Origin: Reticulitermes lucifugus
Taxonomy: Eukaryota; Arthropoda; Insecta; Blattodea; Rhinotermitidae
Direction: 5' to 3'
Assembly: GCA_026260175.1 (NCBI GenBank)
Contig: JAKCWW010000655.1
Coordinates: 29,261 to 80,424, forward strand
Length of the DNA: 51,164 bases
In this document: one piece after another, positions 23,901 to 35,900 of the stretch
Numbering within the stretch: the first letter of the stretch is position 1
Layout: each line of letters starts with the position of its first letter
Notes under the pieces: model-generated
The model's input: only the letters and a program-made list of their open reading frames with translations
Databases searched by the model: none
What the model was told of the DNA's origin: nothing
Program-made: the position numbers and the translations under genes

Positions 23901-26900
23901 TGTAACAGCGCATTTATGCCGCTTTGTCTTACGAACACGCCTAAAACTATATAAGCTCGCGTCTGCAGTGTAGCACTCACAGTAGTTTTTATGCGCGTTT
24001 GCATAGTCGCGAAAAGCGCCTATTACCTTCGTCATGTCCGTCTATCCGCCCGTCCGTCCGTGCGTCTGTTGTGCATCAGTGCGGCTCCCACTGGACGGAT
24101 TTCCTTGAAATGTGATATTGTTGACTTCTATAAATATCTGTAGAGAAAATCCAAATTTGGTTACAAGCTGGCAAACATATGGGGTCGTTTACGTTTTATT
24201 GGTGCCGGCGAAATTAAATGAACATAAAAGCACTTTCTTCCACTGAAATTGTATCAGGCTTTTAGACCTTCCGTCTGTCCGCATGCATCAGCGCGGCTCC
24301 CACTGGACGCATTAACGTGAAATTTGATACTGGGGACTTTTACGAAAATCTGTCCAGAATTTCAAATTCAGTTAAAATAGGACGTCAATATCAAGCACTC
24401 TACATGAAGACCTACGTACGCTTTATTGTTGCCGGCGACATTCAATTGCCATAACAGTCCTTCCAGTCAAGGGGTATCAGGCTGAGGATATGTGAGGAGG
24501 TATAAATATTACGCGAATGTGCCTTAGTGATGCTTTAGCGTACTTTGCCTATCGTGATCGTTACGTCATTTCTCAGTTTGTGGTTCCCCCTGAGTCGAGT
24601 TGCAAAGAGGGAGGGAGCGAGAGATGGAGTGGCGGCTGGAGGGAGTCGGAGCCGGTATTGAACAGTGCGCGTCACAGTGTCTTAGAACATCGGACGCAGG
24701 CCAGCTGGTTGTGTTTCAGGGACAGTGAATGGGAAGGTGACGGTCTACGCAAATGAGTGAAAGGCGAGAATGAATGGGTGGGTGAACATGTCGGTTAGTA
24801 CTGCTGTTGTACTGGCAAGTAGGAGGAAGTGGGCTGTGTTAAAACAAGGTAGTGTTTGAATGGTGGTAAAATTGTATGGATTTACGGAATGAATTGGTAT
24901 AGAACTGTGATGTTGGGTCTTAACGGTTCAACAGTTGTGCTTTTATGTCAGTAAGCAAGCAGTCAGTTGTGTCAGAGTTTCTCGAGTGTGTAATAAACGT
25001 GTAAACAGTGAAGTTATTGTGAGGTGTGTAAACGACACGGCAGCCTGTTATGGCGTCATCACTACCACTGGGAGTTAAAGTTGCAGTCTCCTCGCTACCG
25101 CGCTAATATATGAGATAATGTTCAACATAATTATGGTCTGATGTATTGGCCAGTTGGGCGTTGAAGTCCCACTGCAGTAATTAAACGTAAATTCAGTAAT
25201 GCAGGAGGGTACTGACTTCAATAGCAATACACATGCTGCAAGAAGCCGCTTCACACAAAGTGCCTTTTATAGTAACAGTGGCCTTGTTACCAGTGTCACC
25301 TACACTTGCTCTGAAATAGCTTCAGAACGTGATTGAAGTTCCTTCCATTCTACCAGTTCCTATCACAAAACAAAAAAGTTTGTTTACTGAGTGATTCAGA
25401 TTCCTAGACGACATATTAACAGCGACGAGACTATTTTATATTGTGTAAAAAATCAACAGCCTTAATACACAGAGACGAGTTTGTAGCTACCAGTGAAAAT
25501 AAGCGTTAAAAAGAAACGTTGTTTGTACATCGAAACAATTTGTTCACGCTGTGGAAGTACATTTGGAGCCTGTCCAGATGAGCGGCGGTACAGCGTAACT
25601 ACAGGGAGACGTCTGATTGTACCGCCCGCTTCAGCGATCAAAGACTATTTTGCCCACGGTGTGTGTATTTATGTTTCGTATGACTCTCACAATAAAGACG
25701 ATTGTTTTTCTAACTGTTGTTTGTGATACAGATGCAGTGAATTTTCGGTAAAGTTGGAAGTGAATTTTTGAGTATTGTGTAGATCAAGTTCGTAGTTCGG
25801 CGGCACTGTTCATAGTGACATCATTTTTTACAAATATAAACTGCCAGAAGGAAAGAGGACATGCAACAATGCAGACTGGTAGGTTATGGGGTGGCAGGAA
25901 CGATTCATAGTTTCCGGTGAACTGAAATTGGCTGAATCCACGCGTGTCATGTTGACGCCAAGGTAGCAGGAATAGCAGTACTATGGGTGCTCACGGGTCT
26001 AAGGAAAGGCTCATTTCTCCGTCCAGGACGCGCTTCCCCAGCCTCAAGAGAGGTGAGTAAGAATGGATGTACGTAGTATGGGTCATTTGTTGGTTTTGGC
26101 CGGTGAAATGTGCAGGCGGAAGGCTACGAGCGAGAGCCATAGCAGATTGACGGACGAAGCAAAACAAACACCCGAGGTTCTTCACCAGCCAGAAAACTAA
26201 CAGCTGTCCTGTACGTGGTTACCTCACGTGAGAGAAGCTTCAAACCCAGATGTGATAACCTCAGCTGACAGAACCTGCCAATCCATACGTGATTACCTCA
26301 GCTGACAGAACCTGTCAATCCATACGTGATTACCTCAGTTGACAGAACCTACCAACCCATACGTGATTACCTCAGTTGACAGAACCTGCCAACCCATACG
26401 TGATTACCTCAGTTGACAGAACCTGCCAACCCATACGTGATTACCTCAGTTGACAACCTGCCAATCCATACCTGATTACCTCAGTTAACAGAACCTGCCA
26501 ACCCATACGCGATTACCTCGGTTGACAGAACCTGCCAATCCATACCTGATTACCTCAGTTTACAGAACCTGCCAATCCATACCTGATTACCTCAGTTGGC
26601 AGAACGTGCCAATTCATACCTGATTACCTCAGTTGGCAGAACGTGCCAATTCATACCTGATTACCTCAGTTGACAGAAACTGTCAGCTTATAAGTGAATG
26701 CTTAAGTTGAAAGAAACTGCCGACCCATGAAACAGGTGTGTGAGAATCAGTAAAGCATGAGGTTTGTTTGCCATATAGCGCCTTTGTTTTGGTGTGTGGG
26801 TTCCTCCGAAACGGAATGTACATACGTATGCCTAAACTACGCGGCGTCGCATTCCAGAACTTTGTAATATAAATACTGACGGCCGTGAGAACCTGCAATG

Positions 26901-29900
26901 TCGGTGGCGCATTAGGTGTGACTTAAGTAACGTAGCTGATCTGAGGTACTGATTTTCATGAAAATAGGTTACTTAGTTATGAAGCTGAGCTTGGACACGC
27001 ACACGCGCATACACACGCACACACACGATATACTATTTTTTCACATTATATCCTCCGTGCATTCTGATATCAAATCACAAATTAAAAAACCAACAAATGC
27101 ACTGTATTTTCACAAGTATAGTCTAATGCCCCTACATATGTTTCAGCTTTACCAAGCCATCATCAGGGGGTCCGAAGTTTACATATACTTAACATCCATT
27201 ATTTTCGTCAAATAAAATAACATATATCACACATAAAACAAGCTTCGTTATATGCAAAATAACAGATAGTGAATGTGCTCCAGTCTACTAGTGATAACGA
27301 GTGATAAGTGTCTTTCTAGCTCGACGGTTTGATTTAGCTACTTCATTTCAGATCAGGTGTTTTCAGATCAGGTGTTTTCCCTTATGTAAGGTGCAATACA
27401 TGGCGTACTGTTTCAGCAAAAAACTGTAATTTTAAAATGCACATCCATAAAGCGAGGTTAAGAATTTGAAGTTGTCACTAACATCAGTTGCTCCACATTG
27501 CATGTAACTTCCAGTTAAAGTCAGTTGGGGTTATAACAGTGTCACATTAAAAATCGTTATAAATTTCGAGGTGTGTGTGTGCCGCTTTGAGAGAGTTGCC
27601 GGGTCGGGTAAGTCTCGCGAGCCGGCTTGTGACATCCCTGCTCGAGCACCTGACGGAGCGGGTTGTGTCACATTCCTACACCAGCAGTACAGCGCATAAG
27701 TTTGCTTTAGGCAAGACAGCTTCCCAGAGAAGCGTTACGAATTTCCGCACCGTTTTCGAGACGTCCAGGAAAACTGCTGTCCCGACAGTTTTTTGGGCGG
27801 GGCAGGGGGGATACCTATTTTTTTACTTACATAGTATCATTAATGATAATACCCAGTCGTCAGTAGTGCCAACATTAGGGCTGTAAAATGGTTTGAAATT
27901 AATCTTAAAAATTTGAATAATCCTACAAATTTTGAAAATAATTTTACCGAGTAGGTCCTTACATTACTTGTGTCTGTTTTATAATAAGTTCTGAGTAAAA
28001 TGAACTGAGCACACATAATTTTATTTTCGTCCCATGCGCCCTTGTTCTTGCACTTTTTTGTTTGCTGTTAACCGCTGTCATTAAAAAGAAATGTCATTGA
28101 GAAAGTTGGCACTGCTGATTAGTCACTAAACTGTTAATATCTGGAGATATTTGAGAAGCTGCAACACGATCTGCTGTCTTTCACCGTCGAGTCGATTTAT
28201 GTATAGGTTCTTCACGGCATTCGTCTTTGAAAAGAAATGCTCACAAAAAGGCTTATCATTTGTCGTGCATGGTTACTGAGCACTGAAAAATGATCACGAG
28301 GTAAACATAGTTTATAGAGGCCAGGAAGTGTAGTATCACAAAGTTTACTTCGTAGGTTTGTGTATGAATTGGAATACAATAATTGCTAGTCGAAAGTCAT
28401 ATCATTTTGTTTCGTGTTTGTGACATTAGATCGCTGGCCTCATTGCAAAGGTGGAAGGGCCGCATGCGGCCCACGGGCTGGATTTTGCACATCGCTGCTG
28501 TAAGGGAATTATGGGATAGTGCCATAAATTAGGCCATAGGCGCAACTTGGCTAATAACGTTNGGGGGTAAAGTTCCGACCATGGATATTAGGAACTTTTA
28601 TTTACGAAGGAGTCACGTTAGAAAGATGGGGAGATTGGTTTGAACCAGTCCTTAGTGTATATACACCTCTTTTTCCCCACCCTCACCCTAGTTTTTTTTT
28701 ATTTGCACCTCTTCAACTAAGTAGCCAAAAATATTCTTAGGTAGAAAAAATATTGGTGGGGTATTTGCCCCCCCCCCTTGCTCCTCCCCCAAGTTACGCC
28801 TATGAATTAGGCCACGACTGCTGCTTTCGACAGCCTTTGCGGTTTTTTATTCGCTGAACATCCGCTACACAGGCTGTGCTGCTGACGGCGTTGTTAAATA
28901 ACCTAAGAATTGCTCACGCAAGTTCCAGCGTTTCCATAATACGGAGTACCAGGCAGTGTTTGGAAACTATCTGACCGCTATGTAGGGGTATACTATTGCG
29001 GATTCAGCCTATCTGAAGGTCACTGTAGGAAAAATGTCATTGTCTAAGAACTTATGTCCCCCCACCCCCACAAAATAATCACAAATGGGAATGTCTTGTC
29101 ACTCCGCATATTTGACTTCCGAAACTGCTGGACAATTGTGAACAAAATTTGGCACTGGGTTGTCCTCCCGCTTCACCGGAATGTTGGGTTCTTCAGCAGG
29201 ACAGCTGCGGAGACAGGCCACGACCACCTGGTGTCTTGCCACGCTTCATGACCCTTGAGGTTGAAATGCCATTATTGGATGGAGTGGGTCTACACATATT
29301 TTCCTGGATGTGTATTTGCCGGCGTTGAACGTGGCGGCCTGCCGTATTAGTTCGGCGCGACTTGTTGACGTTAAGAGGAACGTGAATGTCGGTTGGCTCG
29401 CAGGGAATTGGACGAGGGCAGAGGGCACACGACGGTACACGGATGTGTTACGAAAGTGAAACCGGTAGTATGTTAAGATCCATGGGTAATAATTCATGAG
29501 TTCGATTAAACGTAACCTAATAATGTAACAGTAATTTTTGTCGTTATCATGTCGTTTCCATGCAAACGTGATGAAAAAGTGATACGACACATTGTTTACT
29601 GTATTTAGTACGTACTTGCACATCAGTGATATATTAAATGTCTTTGAGCCATATTTACTAACAGCCAGGGCCGCCGAGAGCGGGTGCGGGCCCCGTTGAA
29701 AACATTTTCTCGGGCCCACCAGCAAGGGCAGACCGGCTAAAAATATTTACACTAAATCGTAAAGACTGACTGTCAGTTGCAGAGTGACTTGGGCTCAGTT
29801 TGAAAGGGTTAATTTGTGCAACCGACAAATAATGATACTACTGAGGAAGACAAAAACATACGCAACATAGTTGGGCCCTGGCCCCCCCTTCCGGACTGCC

Positions 29901-32900
29901 GGGCCCCGGTAATTTTTACTGGCATCTCTCCTGTCTCGTCGGCACTGCTTATGACATGTCAGTGTTAATAAGAGGGAGGGAGGAAGTGAGACGAATATCG
30001 ATATGGTGGACAAATAGAGGGATGGTAAAAGGGAATGAAGGAGAAAGGAGTGGAGAGAAAGGTGCAATAGGGATAAAGGAAAGAAATAAGGGGGTGGAGG
30101 GATTAACGTACGAAAGAAATGATTTTTCAAGAGCCAGCTTGTCAGAAACTGGTTCTTTTTTATTTTTCAGGTGACAGGTTAAATTAAGAATGTGAAATGT
30201 GAGGTTCTCACGGATCTATGAATGTGAGGATTATGGTATTCTGGGAAGTGAAACCGTGTGTTTTCGTTGATACGAGTAGATAACTTTGCGGAGTAATGTG
30301 GTGCCTCCGTCTTCAGGGTACAAGACCATCCTAAACGGTACTTTACCAGACTGCACGGCATCAAATCTTAGAAGATTATAATCTTCACAGTTAACTGCTT
30401 CTACCACGCTTGGCCTGTAGAGCAAGGCCCATACCATCAAATCGTATTATAGTATGAACTTGATGGTAGGCCTGTAGGACCTCCCTATTTTTAATAATTT
30501 GTAACAGTAGGGAGGTTTTGCTCAGAAGACGGTATCGTTCTTGGTCCTCAGACGCAAAAGATAATTACTTCAGCAGGCCAGCGACTGCCAGCGCAACTTG
30601 GTTTGCGTAACAACTGATAACATGTTCAGTGACGACACCATTCGCATTAACAGTGTATGTTGTAAGACAGGGTTAGCCAGTCATACACTTTGCATACTGC
30701 ATGTCATCAACAGGTCTGTTATTTCAACATAAGCTGTTGTCATAAAAATGAAGAATTTGAGTGTAACTGCTCCTTCGTATTCAATGGTATCGACATCTGA
30801 GTACAGGACTTTAGTGTATTAAACTTCACATTGTTGTTTGCACCGTACATAAAATTTGAATTATTATCTAAAACGTTACGAACAATAATGCACCATTTAT
30901 TGCTTAAAAAAGTTGTTACAAGGGTCATTTCATGCTCCGACATGTTTCGGTGGCGGCTGCCACCAGCATTTCACCAATAGTGAATTGCTTTCTGTAGCAT
31001 CACATTAAAACGTGGGTTAACTCTTTAGAATCCCGAAACTCATGTAAATAATATAAATGTTTAGAGTTTTCCTCAAAGAGAACATAATCCATTTCCTTTA
31101 CAAAGACCAAACGGGCAGTGCTGTTTAAGGAAATGTCGGTTTTAATGGTTGAATCATATGAAACTCATAAATACGTTCGGTGATCATGGTGAACAGTTTA
31201 CTAATGTTTCAGGAGGCGGAACACTTAGTTGTCGCAGTGCTTGAAAGGGTTATTTATGTGATTAGTTTCAAGTGTTCCGAACTGTTTGTGTGTGGTACCG
31301 TTTGAACGCACGGGAATAGCAACGGGTGGCAGACATCGCTGTCGCACGCTGCCTTTACTGCAGTGTAATGCATTGAGGGCACCATAGCAAGGCTGTCCTA
31401 GGTTACCTGGTGAATTTAATGAACTCTGGAATTAAGGTGGCTTATCCTGGTGGCCGCGCGGTCTAAGGCGTGGGTCTGCGGCCGCTTGTTTGCTGGAATT
31501 GCGGGTTCGAATCCCTCCGGGGGCATGGATGTCTGTCTCTTGTGAGTGTTGTGTGTTGTACAGGTAGAGGTCTCTGCGACGGGCTGGTCCCTCGTCCAAA
31601 AGATTCCTACCAATTATGTGTGTACGTGTCATTGTGATCACGTGCAGCAGTGACACTTTACACCTGCAGTGAGTAGGTAGAAATAGGTCAGAATAAGAAA
31701 GAAAGGATTAGGGTGAATATATTAACTCCTAATTTAACATCTGAAATTGTGTAAGACGATTTTGAGCTATGCGAGTCTGACACCTTGTGAATGCATTTGT
31801 AGTAACGGGGGGAAAGAAGAGAAAATAAAACCTCCGCTCATTGATCTGTAGACCGGCGTCTGCTATGTTTATGTTATATTTGTATTCGTATGATTTTTTT
31901 CAGTGTTCCAAATTTAGTTAATTTCACATAATCGCTTAACAGAACCTAAGAAAAATTAAAATTTTGAAATGTAGGCTGCTGTGCTCTTTATTAAGTAAAT
32001 GGTATTGTCATTATGGCGGAAATCAGGAGAGCGGTAAAGGGGTAGCGGGGTGTTTATTGTGAGTGAAGCTGCAGACAGACGGCTGTTACCCTGCATTGCG
32101 GTCCGGTGGTTGCCGTTCCCAGTGCTGACGGGAGGAGGGGGAAGCTGGTCCAAATTACCGGGGCCCGGCGGTCTGGAAGGGGGCCTGGGGCCCGGCTTTG
32201 TCTTTCTCGATAGTATCTTTATTTGTCGATTGTACAAATTAACCCTTTCAGACCAAGCCCAAGTCACCCTGCAACTGAGAGTCAGTCTTTACGATTTAGT
32301 GTAAAGAGTTTTAGCCTGCCAAACCTTGCTGGCGAAAAGGGGGGGGGGTCCGAAAATATTTTTCACCGGGGCTGGAACCCACTGTCAGCGGCCCTGGGCG
32401 CTCGTGTCTGTGTGGGAGGTCCTGGGTTTACATTTCGGCACGGAGATGTGATATCGTGACTAAGGCTTGTTGTTTTTTACTCAGTCCCTCCAGTAAAGTG
32501 CTGGACTAACTTAATCAGGCCACGCCACTTCCTTCTGCACCCCTTTCAATTCATTATTCGCTATCATCCCGACAGTAGACCTGTTCAGCTGAGAAGTCGC
32601 GTTAAGTAAACGAACACTGTCCCAAGTACGCAGTGAGTAGCCTGAATTAGGGAGCTCATGAATGTCACAATTTTCTTGTTTCACCTGTTTTTTTTTGGTT
32701 TATACACGTATTACGAGGCTGCGCTGTCAGTGTCTTATGGCATCGATTGCTGGGAAGATTGTTGACTTGAAAGGAATTAAGGAGGAAGCGGTCCTGACCT
32801 AATCGAGATACTATCCCGATATTTGCCTGGAAGGACTGAGGAACAGAGTCACTCCATAGAACAGAGCCCTTCTTGAGCAACGAATGGTTCTTCAGCTAGT

Positions 32901-35900
32901 CAATAAATTCCTGTCATCTTATGGAACCCGAAAGTTTATTACCTCTTTTACAAGAACCCGCCATTTGTCTCAATCTTGAGCCAGATGAATCCAGTCCACA
33001 ATCTCCCATCCTGTTTAAGAGCCATTGTAATATCATCCATCTCCGTCCACGTCTTCCCAGTGGTCTCTTCTTTTCAGGTTTCCCCACCAAAACCCTATAT
33101 TATTTTCATTACTTCCCCCATACGTGCTACATGCCCCGACCATCTCGTACTCCTCGGTTTGATCGCCGTTGTATTTGGTGAGGAATACAAATCATGGACT
33201 GAGGAACAACCAAATGATCCAGGATATTCGGTTTCCCTTTCGAGATTCGAACCACGTGCCTCGCAACACCAGCCTGCTCGGCTGTTAATGTTTTGTTACT
33301 TCCTCTCTCTCTCTCTCTGTCTTTCGGGTCAGGTGTTTTCTTCAGAGCCCTTTGTTCTCACAGACTGTCTCCGTCGTATTCCGTTTGGGTGAGGTCCAGT
33401 TGTCGCACCCATATCAAGCAGCAACGAAGACAGCTAAATTATACATATATATGATGATGATGATCATCATCATCATAATCATCATCCATTCAAGAAGTCT
33501 GACAGTCAGGTTGGCTCATTATTTTCCCTTCATCCACGAATCCTTTAAGAAGGTGTCCTGATCATCGTGTTCCTATTCTGGAATTTGTTTGGACAGCTTG
33601 TAGAGTCGGAGTAGCTCAGTGTAGTGACTAGGCTACGGCTGAACGACCGGGGAACATGGATTCCATTCCTGGAAAAGGGAAAGTTTTTACCCCTCTCCAC
33701 AGCGCCCAAACCTTCTCTGGGGCCCACCAGACTCTAATCCAGTGTACTAATTTCTGTCACTTTTGGTCGAGGCCAAACTGAAATATGTGGAATTGACAGC
33801 TGATACCATAAATTATGCTTAGCAATAAATTTGAGTTCTTTCTCTGCACAAAACAGCAATTTGTTTTACTAACAGTGTTGTAGTTACATGGTCAGCAACA
33901 TGTTTCGACGTGGAGAATAATCTTCTTGGCTTTCATAAATTTCAGAATTAATGATCATTTTGTTTATGACCTGGAATTCAAACGACATATAACGTCTGTA
34001 GTTGCTGAAGTACGTCGTATTAATATGTTCCACGGGAATTTCCTGTGAAAGTGGACCTTTATGACCGATATTTGTGAGATTTGTATTGTATCAAAGTTCT
34101 TCTTATAACAAGTTGATTATAAAAATTATTATTTTTAAAATTTTAAGGGTCATGAAGTTTAACAACTGTAACAGAATTTCATCTTAACACGCAAATGGTT
34201 CTTAGTTGAATAAATTCTTATTTTGTTGATTTATGTAACTGAATTAATGAATATCGTAGTAACACTGGCGGTGTGAGTTGTGTCAGCTGTAAGTCGTTGA
34301 GCAATCCAGCTATTTGTTCGACCCTGTACGGTTTACAGCTTAGTGATAATGTGATAACCAGACAGGATTGCAGGTGGGTAAATGATGCCAACGTTTCGGA
34401 TGAACCTACTGCCTCCTTTTCCAGGTTTGCTCTTCCATTTGGTCCAATAATTATTTATTTGTTTTTATTGTTACTAGCATAAAATCCGTTGAAATATTAT
34501 TGGAAAATGGTTGCGGTTACCACAGTGTTTATTGAATTCGGATTGTAAAATGTGATAAAAAATCTGTCTGTGCGAGTGCCGCCCTTTGTTTTTCATTTGA
34601 AAAATATCTTCGTAAGAAGGACCTAACCGCAGACACTTTTGAAAGTTTCGGAAAGAGAGGTACATTTAAATGAGCCGTTGGGCGACTTATTTTATTTGGT
34701 GATGCCGTCTGATGAAGGATTCTTCAAAGACGGAGGCGGGATGTTCCTCCGAAGCCTCGTAATCAACACATGATATAACATGGTGTAATAGCCCAGAAGT
34801 TTATCATTCGAGTCTTAAAAAACGTGTTTGCGCACCATTTTGAACTTCGTCATTCAGCTGAAGTACTCCCATACGAAACAGTACCACACGTTTTACACTA
34901 CAGACGTTCCCGGGCCTACGCAATTTCAAGTTACGCAAATAATAATAATAATAATAAAACAAACAGTAACGTCTTTGAAACGCGAACCAAATTTTAGCGG
35001 GAATGAAATCGAAATGAGACGGAAGTGGCGGAAGAATACTGCTGGGCGATAACACAGGCGGCGGGGCGGTCATGCAGCTACCGATCAGGTTCCAGTGTGC
35101 TGGCATTTTGATCTCAGCTGGTTTCCCTTATATACATATAGTTTACCATACGAATACTGAGTTCCGACTTGCGCAAAATTCGACTTATACCGGATCTTCC
35201 GGAACGTAACTGTTGCGCAAGTTGAGGAATGTCTGTATATATACATTTATTCGGAAACGAATGTTTGGAAATGTGATAATTAGAGGTGAGACTAGCAAGG
35301 CGGCTGTGCCGGTTTTCTGTGACATAAAGGAACAACAAGTGGCTGCACTGAAGCAAGCCTTAACTTACAGAAGGTTCGGTTCGTATGTAGTTTATGACGA
35401 TTTTTTGTCGTAATGAAACTCAAAAGGCGCCTATTTGGATTCTCAGTACATTGAGAGGAAAGAAATCGATATTTTGATTGCTTGTTGGTCACGTACCATA
35501 ACGCAGTTCATAATTCGACCCAGAAAACCACCGAAGACACCTTCGAGAATTTAATTTCAAAAAAATATTATTGGCAGAAATTTCCATTAGGCTTTCTTTT
35601 CCAGTTCGATGTGGAAGCGAAAAATCCACAGCAAGTGGATTACTCGCACATTTATTAGACTTTCGCATTTGCGGAAAAATATTATTACAGTAGTTCCTCC
35701 GCTCGTTTGTATGCGATTTCACGCATACATCCGTACACGCTTTATTGGTCGAAAGATCTTCCTGCAGCATCAGACTTGATTCTAAGCAAGCGACCCAGAA
35801 TGCCATCACCATTTATCTTGGACCGCGCTTGTCTTTTGCATTAAAAATTATCGAACTGACATCTAGAAGGCTAACATTTAATGTGTTTCAAGTGGCAAAA

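Noticed and set aside
26250..26731. Regular array considered as a CRISPR
   Set aside because: Units are contiguous with no unique spacers, and the genome is eukaryotic; it is a minisatellite.
26683..26898. Open frame with ITKFWNATPRSLG-like text
   Set aside because: Looks like translated dispersed repeat, with no intact domain.
29246..29725. 159-residue open frame on -
   Set aside because: Its upstream end lies inside the MITE at 29666 and no domain is seen; probably chance.
31451..31520. Possible true tRNA gene
   Set aside because: A and B boxes are good but the acceptor and anticodon stems do not pair and the sequence is repeated with a shared body; it is a SINE head.
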